Shown here: piece after piece, positions 1-10,503 of the stretch
Layout: every line of letters begins with the position of its first letter
How positions within the stretch are numbered: the stretch's first letter is position 1
Source of the DNA: Macrotrachela quadricornifera
Taxonomy: Eukaryota > Rotifera > Eurotatoria > Philodinida > Philodinidae
DNA: 64,000 nt
Reading direction: 5' to 3'
Assembly: GCA_022393335.1 (NCBI GenBank)
Contig: JAJEKB010021087.1
Location: 1,768,222 to 1,832,221, forward strand
The notes under the pieces: generated by a model
What the model was told of the DNA's origin: nothing
Database searches by the model: none
Seen by the model: the letters and a program-made list of their open reading frames with translations, nothing else
Translations under genes and position numbers: made by a program

Positions 1-240
1 AGGGCTATCATTTGACACCAAAATAGTTAAGGAAATCGTCTGACATGAGAGACCGGTCCATTGTAAGGAGATTACAATAGTGTCAAACTTGAAAATTGAA
101 TTCAAGTACTCAACTATTACTTCAACTATTCAACTATCCAATTGTTGAAAACTTGAAGACTTCAACTATTCCAGTATTGAAATCATTCAAAATTTCGCCA
201 TCTGGGACCCCGACAAAGAATACCGCCTAATAGTCAAACA
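1..240. repeat. degenerate AT-rich TTCAACTATT-type repeats
   Basis: Between about 100 and 190 the short motif TTCAACTATT and close variants recur several times in an AT-rich tract. No coding potential was seen. This looks like decayed simple repeat sequence bordering the GC-rich minisatellite that follows. Confidence 0.4.
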
Positions 241-424
241 TGGCACCCTCACTCAGGGTCCCCCTCTAGGCTCAGGTGGCACTCTCACGCAGGGTCGCGC
301 CCTCTAACTCCATGTGGCACCCTCACCCTCAGGGGCATCCCCTCTAGGCCCACGTGGCACCCTCACGCAGGGTCGCGCTCTCTAACTCCATATGGCACCC
401 TCACGCGGGGTCGCGTCCTCTAGT
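241..424. repeat. GC-rich 36-40 bp minisatellite, five units
   Basis: Five units each begin with TGGCAC(C/T)CTCAC at 241, 277, 315, 355 and 393. They continue with a CAGGGTCGCG-like core and end in CTCTA(A/G). Spacing is 36-40 bp, so the copies are imperfect. The tract is far more GC-rich than its flanks. No open frame runs through it with a plausible start. Confidence 0.8.
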
Positions 425-1020
425 CTTTCTAGTTGAATATTTGTAAATTTCAAGTATTCAATAATTGAATACGTGAGTTCAAGTTTCAAATATTACATAT
501 ATGTGCATAGTCCTCTTAGTTCCCTATTTCAGTTTGAAATTAAATGTTTTTCTTCGGTTTAAATTCAAAATGAAATTAAATAGCCCATTGTATGAAAATG
601 GGGTATACTTGGCTGCCCTGATTCAAACTATTATTTGAATATTAAAGAGCGTTAACTCATTCTCAGATTGTAAGGTAAATATAGAGGCGACAAAGAAAAT
701 CAGTTGTCGTCTATATTTAATCTATGTAATGAAATATCGATTACTACATTTATAGATACCTGAAGATATAAAAAAAGCATAAATATTTACATACAGGTAA
801 TGAAAGAATAAAATAAATGAGAAGCAAAACTTGGTGTCAGTTCATGTAAATGTAGGAAATGATCAAATATCAAGCAAAATCTATATAAGAGTAGAAGAAA
901 TATTTTATATTTTATTTTCTACACACTACCAAAAAATAATTTTACACATTAAAAAGAGTAAGAATAAATTCAACAGTTCATTAAGAATTATACTGAAGAT
1001 ATCTACAGATAAACGAAAGA
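425..1020. other. AT-rich gene-free tract upstream of the first gene
   Basis: No supported gene, repeat array or RNA gene was seen. The short open frame at 831-1031 runs into the start of the next gene, has no homology signal and was not kept. The stretch presumably holds the promoter and 5' leader of the gene at 1021. Confidence 0.4.
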
Positions 1021-1848
1021 ATGGACGATAGTTGCTTAATATTGACTGTATTTCTGATGTTTATGACAACAACAATAAAACCAATTACATCACAACACTG
1101 GATATTTTCACCACCTTCATTACAGTCTGTTGATATATACAATGGATCAGCTCTTAATATTAGTTGGCAATATAACACTGAAGAAACTGAACCATCCATT
1201 GTACAACTATCCATTGTTATTTACAGAATAAAGCCTGGCAGTGTACATCTAGAAATTTTAATAATAGATGGACACGAACGACTCAACTATACATCAATGT
1301 TGATTGTCGATAATGACTTTTTAAAATCTAATGTATATTATGTTATTAGTTTTGGATACACCACAACTTATTATTATGGAAGAAACCAATCACAACAATT
1401 TTCAATGCCTAGTTGGTATGGAATCATTAAAATGTCGAACACATCAATACCTAGTGAACAAACAAAAACAGATGTAACTTCAAATTCGATTGTTGTTTCA
1501 TTGATGTGGCCAATAGAAATACCTTATTTTGAACTTGAAATGAATGTCAAATTGGATGGAATGAACACATCATTACCAATTGAAACTATTTCAAATGAAA
1601 CATATTTGATTAAAAAATATCAATTTCAGAATTTATTACCAAATACGGACTATCGTCTTAGTACAATATTTAAACAAAAATATGTTACAACTATTGACTG
1701 GCCTTTACCAACAGAATACACATCAACAATAAGAACTTTATCAACAGAATACACATCAACGTTGGCTTCATCTACTTCAATGAAATTATCCTATAGAAAA
1801 CTTTTCTGTTTTCTGTTTTTTATATTTTGTCTTTTCAATTTATTGTGA
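1021..1848 (+). CDS. secreted/cell-surface glycoprotein, fibronectin-like, possibly GPI-anchored
   Basis: A single uninterrupted frame of 275 residues starts at an ATG. The N-terminus (about residues 5-24) is hydrophobic and ends near ITSQ, as expected for a signal peptide. The middle has many NxS/T sites (for example NGSALNISW, NYTS, NQSQ, NETY) and beta-rich sequence. A stretch near 'YQFQNLLPNTDYRLST' (about residues 200-215) resembles the end of a fibronectin type III domain. A Ser/Thr-rich stalk with two STEYTST copies follows. The protein ends in a hydrophobic tail (LFCFLFFIFCLF) at the extreme C-terminus, which suits a GPI-attachment signal or a terminal membrane anchor. No family was recognised with confidence. 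Codon use and AT content match the other genes here, and no neighbour suggests a specific role. Confidence 0.6.
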   Translation: MDDSCLILTVFLMFMTTTIKPITSQHWIFSPPSLQSVDIYNGSALNISWQYNTEETEPSIVQLSIVIYRIKPGSVHLEILIIDGHERLNYTSMLIVDNDFLKSNVYYVISFGYTTTYYYGRNQSQQFSMPSWYGIIKMSNTSIPSEQTKTDVTSNSIVVSLMWPIEIPYFELEMNVKLDGMNTSLPIETISNETYLIKKYQFQNLLPNTDYRLSTIFKQKYVTTIDWPLPTEYTSTIRTLSTEYTSTLASSTSMKLSYRKLFCFLFFIFCLFNLL

Positions 1849-2711
1849 TCTAGATAAACTTAACAAGCTATGACTTTCAAATAATAACGATCCGAATTTT
1901 CAAGTTTTTCACAGTAAAAATGGGTAATTTTTTTTGAAGCATCTTCGTTTTCATAGAAATGCATTTAATTTTCTCATCCATCAGTCTATACAATAATACA
2001 ACAAAAATCTTATTTATTGTTTTACATTCTAATGAAAATATTTTCTTGAAATTCTATTCAGCTGGATGTTTCCTCATAATTATCTTAGGTTATACCACTA
2101 ATCTTGACTAATACATCTTTTTATTTATATACATAATATTTTTGATTGTATTGCCAAGATTGACATAACCTCCTCTGAAGATTCTTTACAGATATGTCAA
2201 GAATTTGCTAGTTTTTCCTGAGAAAGCGATGAAATCTACCAAATTTGTCTAGGATTTCAATAAGAACTTAGAAAAAATTAGAGACCTCCAGGTTAAGCAA
2301 TTTTCACAATCTGTAACCCACCCTTCTCAGCCTTTGGTAACCTGCCTCGTCCTATGAATTTTTTCGCGTACCCTGCTCTGTCCTACCCTTCACTATTTGA
2401 CATTATAGAAAAATCTGAACTTTCATAGAAATTTTTTTGTGATTTTATTCAATTTATTTCAAATTATAAAGTAAACTAAATCAATTCTACATATCTCGAG
2501 AATTTCGAATCATTAGTAGATCATATACAATATCCGAATTTAATGATTATCTTCATTTTTGTAAAATTTTACCAAATGATTATAAAAACAATATAAAATA
2601 GTATTAGTAATGATCATAAAGAGATTAATTATGATGTTAATTATGATAATAAAAAAAAAAAAATAAGATAAAATTTAAATTTAGAAAACTAAATGTATAT
2701 CTCAATAGCTA
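1849..2711. other. AT-rich intergenic DNA
   Basis: No gene was seen. There are homopolymer A/T runs (for example about 2649-2662) and no long repeats. Confidence 0.4.
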
Positions 2712-2817
2712 TATCTATGCTATGGCCAAAATTGGAATTCAGCCCAATTCAGAATTCGTCCAACAATTTTGGAGGAATTCCGAATTGGGCTGAATTTCAA
2801 TGTCAACCATAACATAT
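2712..2817. repeat. short foldback (hairpin) element
   Basis: The arm at about 2715-2757 is the imperfect reverse complement of about 2774-2817. The core ATTGGAATTCAGCCCAATTC pairs with its partner at 25 of 27 positions. A spacer of about 16 bp separates the arms. This is a small MITE or foldback unit with no coding capacity. Confidence 0.65.
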
Positions 2818-2949
2818 GTATAAAGAACAGATTAGCGACATTTCAGTTTCTGTTGGATATCTTTGCGACCAATCTAAGTTGATTTTCAGTTTACTTCTAT
2901 TCGTTTTTTTCTATATAATTTTACAACAGATGTCAATAGGGTAAAACCA

Positions 2950-3605
2950 TGGAGACGCAACCACATTCTGGAAAAATGTTTTTTCATCAACTTTTTTCTG
3001 CTGGTTAGGCCGGTATGCAGTCGAAAATAAGTTTGGCCGAAAAAAACTCCAAGGTCGTATTTGATATAACAGAGATCCAAGGTGATTTGTCGGAACACCT
3101 ATAGGCAGACTCGATTACTATGGTTATTCCAATGTTTCAAGCTGATATTTTAGGTATAGATAGGCAGCTACTAGACAAGCAAAACCTCCAAAGGATTTCT
3201 ATTTTGGATGAATTCTCACTGAAATAGCCCGTTTGTAAGTAAAATGATGTGTATAGATTTTATATGAAAAATACAGTTTCTTGCTGATTGTGTAAAAATT
3301 GTTTTTCTTAAAAATATGCTATTTCAGTAGGAATCCATCCAAAATAGAAACCCTTTGGAGGTTTTGCTTGTCTAGTAGCTGCCTATCTATCCTAAAATAT
3401 CAGCCCGAAACATAAAAATAACCATAGTAATTGAGTCTGCCTATAGGTGTTCCGACAAATCACCTTGGATCTTTGTTATATCAATACGACCTTGGAGGTT
3501 TTTTCGACCAAACTTATTTTCTACTGCATACCGATCTAACCAGCAGAAAAAAAGTTGATGAAAAAACATTTTTCCAAAAAGTGGTTGGGTCTCCATGGAT
3601 TAATC
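2950..3605. repeat. long inverted repeat, arms about 280-300 bp
   Basis: Sequence from about 2950 to 3225 reappears as reverse complement from about 3312 to 3605, with scattered mismatches. The spacer is about 85 bp. Shared landmarks are the block beginning AACCTCCAAAGG (left arm) against CCTTTGGAGGTT (right arm), and the CCTATAGG block near 3100 and 3440. The short open frames in the two arms are translations of the same sequence, not separate genes. The right arm ends just before the piggyBac relic. Confidence 0.75.
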
Positions 3606-3657
3606 CAATAATATCTAATGTGCAAAATTTGTCATAGGTTGACAGGTTATCTATAAC

Positions 3658-4290
3658 ATGCAGGGCTTTAATCATGTCAAGCTGATCAAGTGGACAGATA
3701 AAAGAGATATTCTGATGATATCTACCATGCCATCCCATACAAATGCTCTTGTGGACATCAGAAAAACTATTCCATTTGGCGAGCACATCGTGAAGCCACA
3801 AGTGATGCTCGACTACAATAAAGGAAGACAAAATACAGATTTGTTGGATCAGCTATCAGCATACTACACATGTTTAAGAGGATCTATAAAATGGTACCAA
3901 AAGGTAGAGTTTGAATCGATATTTGGGACAGCAGTAGTGAATAGCTATCTGTTTTACAAAGAAAACTACACAACAAACAACATAACCATTCTGCAGTTTC
4001 ACGAGAGTCTCGTGCAACCTTTACTCCTTGATATGTCTTTCAAAAATCTGAAATCTGGTCCGAGATAACAATTAACAAGTTATCTAAAGCGCAAACTAGT
4101 TGATCACAAACTCCAAGAAATGGGAGGATCTGCACGCGACGTCCGAAAACAGTGTGTTGGTTGCTATGAGAAGCTCAGACAATAATAATCAAGAGAAACA
4201 AGTGTGGCGACAGCAAAGAGACTAGAAACTTCCTATTCTGATTGTAACAAATTCTTTTGTCTTGATTGTTTTAATGAAAGGTATTTTTTT
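3658..4290 (+). pseudogene. piggyBac-type transposase, C-terminal part, decayed
   Basis: The frame opening at 3658 reads 'KWTDKRDILMIST', then a YNKG-x-D-LLDQ-x(3)-YY block and a KWYQKVEF block. This is the signature order of the C-terminal half of piggyBac transposases (DDE_Tnp_1_7 family), including the last catalytic Asp in the DLLDQ stretch. After a stop at 4066-4068 the same frame continues with the zinc-binding tail: CVGCYEKLR, two adjacent stops, then SDCNKFFCLDCF. The N-terminal and catalytic middle parts are missing, and their place is taken by the long inverted repeat just upstream. It is non-functional. Confidence 0.85.
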
Positions 4291-4885
4291 AAATAAAAAA
4301 GTGGATCAATCAATAACGAAGATGGAGGAAGTATAGGTGTAACGTGCACTCACTATCTAGCAGAAAAAATTAAAAATTCTTTTTTTTTCTGTCAACTTTC
4401 CTCATGAAAATATATCGTGAGCCACCGGTGGCTCACATCGCCTCGCATGTGTTAATAAAAACGTTCGAAATTTGTATATGTATATATGTGTCGAAAACGA
4501 AAATTCCATGCATATATTGTTGCCCTGCATTTATCGAAAAAAAGACGCAAGTATCTCATTTACCTTGCATGATCTTCTATATAATGCGACGAATTAAAAA
4601 AATATAAATAGACTCTCTTGTCTAACTATTTTTATTTCAACAATAATCAATTATAATCTTTAGTTAATTGTATTTCAGATTGCAAGTCTCTACTTTTTTT
4701 CTATGATATTAAATGTTCTTGTACTGTTTAGTCGAAAGAATCATGCATCTGTCTAAGAGTGAGCTCTTTCAAAATTTGTTTTTTTCATCTTTCAATCTTT
4801 TAAAATAAACGTATAGATCATGATTTCCAATGAAAAACAATAGTCAGTCATTGTTTAGATGAAAAAAAATATACGATTGACTTTT
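4291..4885. other. intergenic DNA
   Basis: No gene was supported. The 67-codon frame at 4404 lacks homology and has low complexity. Confidence 0.35.
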
Positions 4886-5230
4886 CAGTAACTCCCCTCT
4901 CCCCATATTAGAAGCGCCCGGAGGGCTTCTATTAAGTCTCAAAAAAGCTATTTAAACTGCCTGGGAAAAGGGTTCGTAAGGTTTTTTAGAGATTTTTATG
5001 GGTTTTCCAGAAGATTTTTCGCAGTATTTCCAAATGTTACCACAGCTAGATAAGAGTCGGCCAAATTTTTACCGGAAAATCGAAAATTTTAGCAGTTTTA
5101 GCATGACAATCCGAAAAAAATCGTGATATTTTAAAATTTTTTTCGAAAATTAGAAAGGCTTTTAATACGTCAAACACGTTGTTCATCTCAGAGAGGCTTC
5201 TAATAAAGAGGGGGGGAGACTTAATTACTG
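4886..5230. mobile_element. MITE with about 30-bp terminal inverted repeats
   Basis: The left end CAGTAACTCCCCTCTCCCC pairs with the right end, which reads TTAATTACTG at 5221-5230. The homologous block TATTAGAAGC (left) / GCTTCTAATA (right) gives inverted ends of roughly 30 bp with a few indels. Length is about 345 bp and there is no coding potential. No clear target duplication was found. It lies just upstream of the first NHL gene. Confidence 0.65.
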
Positions 5231-5512
5231 TAAACTATAGAATCATTTTGAAGGATTATTTGTATTATTTTCTCATTACCAACATAAATTACCTTAAATA
5301 AACAATACATGATTTTTTTTTCAGAATCTAAAGAAAACTGATCGAACAACAAATAAAACTCATCATTTCCATTTTATACCTCATCCGTCGCACCATACAA
5401 ACACAATGCAAATTTTGAAAGCTTTTTTTTGACTGTTTTCTTCATAACTATTCATGGTTTGTCAAATTTCTATTGGTAGTATACTTTATTATATCTATTA
5501 ATATATTTTTAG

Positions 5513-8500
5513 GTCCAATTACTGTATTATCAAGTTATTCTTGTTCTCAAAATGATTTTACTATCGAGTTTAGCCTTTTTTATACAAATCATTCTGCATG
5601 GCAACCTTTATTGAATTGCTCTCTTACATTATGTAATGTTAACAACAATAGTTGTCGTTCATCCGAAACCCCTTGTTTTGATTATCGTACAATCAATAGT
5701 ACTAGTTATTGTACACCTGCAAGTCTTTGCTCAATCTTAGATCCCTGTGACAATATTACGTATACATGCGCATCAAACACGTCTGTATATATTATTAATT
5801 CATGTTGTTTACCAAAGACAGTGTGTTTACCACTAGCATGGAGTACCTTATGTTCATCCACATGTAATTTTGACTGATAAAAGATGTTTTTTTTTATAAT
5901 AAGTAGAAAATTTTAGTAACTACGACCTCAATTATCAGCAGCGTAACGACGTGGTCAGTTAATGAAACATCAACAACAACAGTAACGACACAAACATCTG
6001 CAGGTATAAAAGTAAAATTTTTCATACAATGATCTATTTGATTTCAGTCTGAATTTTAAAAAAAATCGCACTCGATTTGAAACTGAAATGAGAGACTAGG
6101 GGAACTTAGAATTATCCATGATTATATATGTCTTATAGCCTCGAGTCTTCCTTCTCTGCTGGTAGAGCACTACTTTAAAAAAAAGTTTTGCAGAATAATT
6201 TTTGGTTCTGTACATGCTGCAGAACCAATTTACAGTTCTGGATGATAGTAGAAAACCCTGAAAGATTCCGCCCAATGATGTTGAACCTTGTAAGATTCTG
6301 TCAAAAATATCCTGAATCATAAACAGCTGTCTGTCTCAGAGTGCTAAATCGGACAAGTTCTGTTTAGCATGCCTGAATTTTGTAAGGTTCTGTTAAAAAA
6401 AATACCAAATCATAAAACATTCTTTGTCCAAAAGAACCGAACTGAAAGGATTACGTCCAACAATACTGAAAAAAAATGAGCCTACCGAACCCCCAAAAAA
6501 AATTCGATAGATTTGAAAACGATCGCAAATGTGCTAAAAGTTTGAAAAAGTGAATAAAAAAATCTCCGAAACCTTTAAGGGATCTCCATCTAGGTACACA
6601 GAAAGATCCTTTTTCCTCGGAACCTTTCCAAGTTCCGTAGAGCAAAAAAAAAGGTTTTGTAGGCAAATACGAAACTTTAAAAGCTCCGTATCTGCCAACA
6701 AAACCATTTTTTGCTCTGCGAAACTTAAAAAGGTTCCGAGGAAAAAAAGGACCTTTTCGTGTACCTAGAGAAAGATCCTTTAAAGGTTTCGGGGATTTTT
6801 TTTATTCGTTTTTTCAAACTTTCAGCACATTTGCGATCGTTTTCAAATCCAGTCTTTTTTGGGGTTTCGGTGGATTTCTTTTTTTTATGGTGAATTCTGG
6901 ATATTTTATGGTTCCTGCAAAAAATGACTAACGATACAACGTTCATCTTAGTGTCCTGCACGGGTACGACTTTTCGCACCCGGACCCGACTCGACCATCT
7001 TACACCCGAACCCGAACCGGACCCGAAAGTAATTGATATTCAGCAGGGCTTTTCAAAGCCATACTATGCTTTTAGAACTTTTATTTCATATGACAAAATA
7101 TACTATTATTTTAATTACATCATCAATAAATAAAATAAACAACAAAAAAATATTATTGTAAATTTCGCAAAAAAACAAGTGAGTCAAGTCACTCGGAACT
7201 AAGTTGTTGTCTTCGTGCTTCTAAAATTCGACCAGTTTCGCTAAACACTAATCATCAATTCTCGGGTCGGGTTGGGTCGGGTATAACCTTATACCCGGAC
7301 CCGGAACCGGAAATTTTTTTTTACCCGATACCCGGCCCGATCCGACAGGTTTGTACCCGAACCCGGCGTTGGGTCAGGTCAGGTGTCGGGTACCCGACCC
7401 GGTTGCAGGACACTATTTTAATGTTTGATTTTCAAGCCAATACTTATTCAACTCATCTTTTGTGCATTTATTAGGATCAACAGCTTCTGCATCATCGACA
7501 GCTCCAACGACGTCTACATCATCATCAACAGATTCAACGACGTCTACAACATCATCAAGCACTACATCAAGTAAGACGTTTAACAATATTATTTTTAATG
7601 TAATGTATAGATAATTTAGTTGAGAATAGAGAGTTAAAAACTTAGTATCGCTGATTCTGACGAGATGTAAATGTAAAATTGACATATTCTCAATTACTTA
7701 AGTAAACAACACATAATATATTTCCGAATGTGTTAGACATCTTTCATCATTATGAATAATTTGGAATGAATGCTTTGGTGAATTTTGATGTTAGAATTTT
7801 AGGCGTATTATTCATTTATTTCGATCCGATTTTGTGAGAGGCGAATTTCCATCCTTATGGGACACGTGTTATGGGCAAAGAGACATAACTAAGAGAGATA
7901 AGTTGTGTTGTATCCATTTCTGATTTGAGAAAAAAAACTCTGAATTGAATTTATTCTTATTGTTTGAGTACATTTACATATCTTGCTTGGTCTCTTTTTA
8001 TTGTTTTGTTCTATCTTTTGATTGATAAAGTTATCTGTTGGCATTGATTGTAGTATTTATCATAGGCCATGATACATTAGCATGTGTTGAATACTTTTGT
8101 AGAGAGATCCGAAAACATTCTCGATCATTTTGAAAGATTCTTTAATATTTAATTTGCTTATGGTGACGTTGGCGAAACTGAAATATGTCATGATAAGATT
8201 ATACGGTGATAATATATAAATTTCACAAAATCTTAAAACAAGTTAAATGTATTCAAAAGTAAGAAAGATGAATAAGAATATAAATGAGAGAGAGGAAGTG
8301 ATTTATAATAATAATAACAATCTGTTGAATATTCTCGATTATGATAATTTTATCTAGATATATTTCTGCATTAAAAAAGGATATCTCAATCAAAAATGAA
8401 TTCTATATATTAAATACTTTGTGTGCCATTTTATGAGAGAGTATTTATTGATCCTTCCTCATTTTCGTTAAAGATACAATCAAGGGAACAATAGCGACAC

Positions 8501-9804
8501 TGCATTTACTTCAAAATTTTTTTAAATACGAGAAAAAATCTTGTTTCTTAAAAAAATGAATCAACAAAAAAACATTTGAATTTGTGAACGATCCAGAGAA
8601 AGTATTTATCATTTCACAAAATATTGAATAATTTTGAAATATCGAAAAAAAAAACTTAGTACGATAATTCATAAGGTTGATTACTAAACTAGTTTTTATA
8701 ATTTAAGAATTAACATGAATATAAATTCAATATTCACTTTTTTCATGAAATAAAATACTTTTTGATTATTCAAGACAAAACAATAATTTGCATTATATTT
8801 TTATTTAGCTACTTCACCTCCACTAGTAAATCCTTGTACGTATATGTAGAATAATGATTTTAGTCAAATATCTACGTATTTTTATCTTTAGGTACTAATG
8901 GAATATATTGGAATACAACATATAGCAGATATGCAGGTACAGCTTCATCAGGTATCAATCTGAATCAATTATTTTTCCCTCAACGTTTATCATTTGATTC
9001 AAATGATAATTTATATATCACTGATAGTGGTAACAATCGTGTATTGAAATATATATTAGGTGCTACTAGTGGAATAATAGTAGCTGGAAATGGGACAGGT
9101 GGAAATGCTTTAAATCAACTCTTTTCAAATGCATCAAGTTATAATTTCATTGATTCAAGTCAAAATCTTTATGTAAGTGACACATATAATAATCGGATTG
9201 TTCTTTGGTCAAATGGTAGTACTACTGGTATAATGGTAGTTGGAAATGGATCTTATGGAACTGGGCTAAGTCAATTAGCATTTCCCTATGGTGTATGGGT
9301 TGATTCAAATTCAAATATATTCATAGCAGATTATCAAATTCATCGTGTAACTCAATGGAATTCAAGTGCGACATCAGGAATTCTTGTTGCTGGTGGAAAT
9401 GGATCAGGTAAAATCAATATAAAAATATTTTTCTTTGCTTATTTTCATTTTGATAATTAGATGCTGCACGAGACAAATTATCATATCCTACTGGTTTATA
9501 TTATGATGAAGTAAATCAAGATTTATATATTGCCAATTCTGGTAGTAGTTTTATAGTGATGAGATGGAGAGTTGGTCATTCAAATGGTACAGTTATAGCT
9601 GGAACTCTAGAAATTCCAGGATTAAATTTAACTCTATTAAATAGTCCAATGGATATAACACTAGATCAATGGAATAGAGCAGGCACTGGTACTAATGGTT
9701 CTTCTTTAGCTAGTCTATATGATGTTAAATTGGATTCACGACTTAATTTGTACGTTTCTGAAAATACTGGATATGCTGTTAGAAAATTTGGTAAATTATT
9801 CTGA
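5513..9804 (+). CDS. secreted Cys-rich / Thr-rich / NHL-propeller protein (six exons seen, start unresolved)
   Basis: Exons inferred from frame, GT-AG sites and phase: 5513-5863, 5917-6003, 7475-7570, 8809-8835, 8892-9407, 9461-9804. They join in one frame giving 473 residues. All internal exons are multiples of 3 in phase 1-1. Exon 1 encodes a Cys-rich domain (about 117 residues, around 15 Cys, several NxS/T). The next three exons encode a Ser/Thr-rich, mucin-like linker. The last two encode NHL repeats, with motifs such as NLYITDSGNNRV, NLYVSDTYNNRI and NIFIADYQIHRV alternating with VAGNG loops. The true 5' end is unclear: 5512 is a good acceptor, and an ATG at 5454 could splice from 5475, but that intron would be only 37 nt and gives no signal peptide. 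The final propeller region looks shortened at 'LDQWN|RAGTG' near 9687, where part of one blade is missing. Likely extracellular. Confidence 0.8.
6481..6871. mobile_element. near-palindromic foldback element in an intron
   Basis: The arms at about 6481-6670 and 6680-6871 are reverse complements with scattered differences. Landmarks are AACGATCGCAAATGTGCT against AGCACATTTGCGATCGTT, and CGAAACCTTTAAGG against CCTTTAAAGGTTTCG. The unit is about 390 bp with almost no spacer. The open frames here are translations of the palindrome, not genes. It sits inside the long intron 6004-7474 of the NHL gene. Confidence 0.8.
6951..7414. mobile_element. internally deleted hAT-type transposon with GGGTCGGGT arrays
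   Basis: The ends AGTGTCCTGCA and TGCAGGACACT are perfect inverted repeats of 11 bp. Next to each end lie degenerate arrays of ACCCGAACCCG / GGGTCGGGT. Inside is a 29-codon minus-strand remnant of a hAT transposase (listed separately). The length is 464 bp. A clean 8-bp target duplication was not visible (TTCATCTT against ATTTTAAT). It is nested in an intron of the NHL gene, downstream of the foldback element. Confidence 0.75.
7162..7248 (-). pseudogene. hAT transposase C-terminal fragment
   Basis: Read on the minus strand from 7248, the frame gives VFSETGRILEARRQQLSSE, one stop, then LDSLVFLRN. This matches the well-known start of the C-terminal dimerisation segment of hAT transposases (VFS..GRI...RR..LSS..v..L.fL+.N). 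Only 29 codons remain, so it is clearly dead. Its position between hAT-like terminal repeats supports the element call. Confidence 0.75.
7571..8808. other. long AT-rich intron of the NHL gene
   Basis: The donor AGTAAG at 7570/7571 and the acceptor TTTAG ending at 8808 bound 1238 nt without coding potential. No clear repeat was recognised inside. Confidence 0.5.
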
Positions 9805-10316
9805 GATCTATGAACTGATTTAATTCTTTTCATTGATCTTCATTTCTTTTTCGTCTATGTAGATTTTTCAGTGTGTCTCACTTTTGCACTCTTGCATACT
9901 CAAAAAAATATTTTTCGACTAATAAATCATTAAAAAAAAAAGAATTTTTATTAATAAACAGAAAAATCAAAACCTGATATTTTCAATATATTTTGAGAAA
10001 TGTAATACAAAAGATGCACATTATCAATAAAATTAACGAATTCGTATCGAGTAAAATGGGTCAAGCTTAATATCATTTTCAGAATTATGCAAAGATCATG
10101 GAAAACGATTATCAGAAGCTAATGATAACTGATTCTGTATGCGATATCGAACGGTATGGAAGATTTTCAACCTCTCGTTTATCAGAAGTCGTTGGTATCG
10201 TTTGAGAAATGTTTACTCTCCGTCAAGAGGCATCTATTAGAGAGTGATTTCATACATTATATAACTCTGACTGGAAAGATGATTGACTAGAACTGTTTGA
10301 AAATATTTTATGATCT
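9805..10316. other. intergenic, 3' flank of NHL gene
   Basis: AT-rich with no gene. Sequence from about 10075 onward may be further decayed mariner DNA, but it could not be read in frame. Confidence 0.35.
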
Positions 10317-10503
10317 GATGAGCCTATTTTCCATGTCGGGACGATGGTTGTTGACTGATGCAACTGCCATTATTGGGGTGATCAAGATCTAAGTGTGATG
10401 ATTGAGAAGATACAATTAAAACTGAAAATGATGGTATGGTGTGGGTCTATTTCGACGAAAATTATTGATATACATCTGTTATAAAACACCATGAATTGTT
10501 AGT
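10317..10503 (+). pseudogene. Tc1/mariner-type transposase remnant
   Basis: The frame from 10317 reads DEPIFHVGTMVVD, a stop, CNCHYWGDQ, then VWCGSISTKIID and a second stop. It resembles the DEa.F...g.vN..NcryW....vWcGi.....iGP segment that includes the second catalytic Asp of Tc1/mariner transposases. Three stops in about 62 codons mean it is dead. No terminal repeats could be assigned. Confidence 0.65.

Noticed and set aside
2886..3637. Similar 70- and 68-codon frames in opposite directions
   Set aside because: They are the two arms of one inverted repeat. The matching peptides reflect DNA symmetry, not two genes.
5454..5475. ATG exon as certain start of the first NHL gene
   Set aside because: Phase fits, but the implied intron is only 37 nt and no signal peptide results. 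Left as one possibility.
6451..6979. Three frames of 71-84 codons
   Set aside because: Translations of the two arms of a palindromic element, mirror images of each other.
7413..7685. 90-codon minus frame rich in Asp/Val
   Set aside because: Antisense of the Thr/Ser-rich linker exon at 7475-7570, which fits the plus-strand gene in phase.
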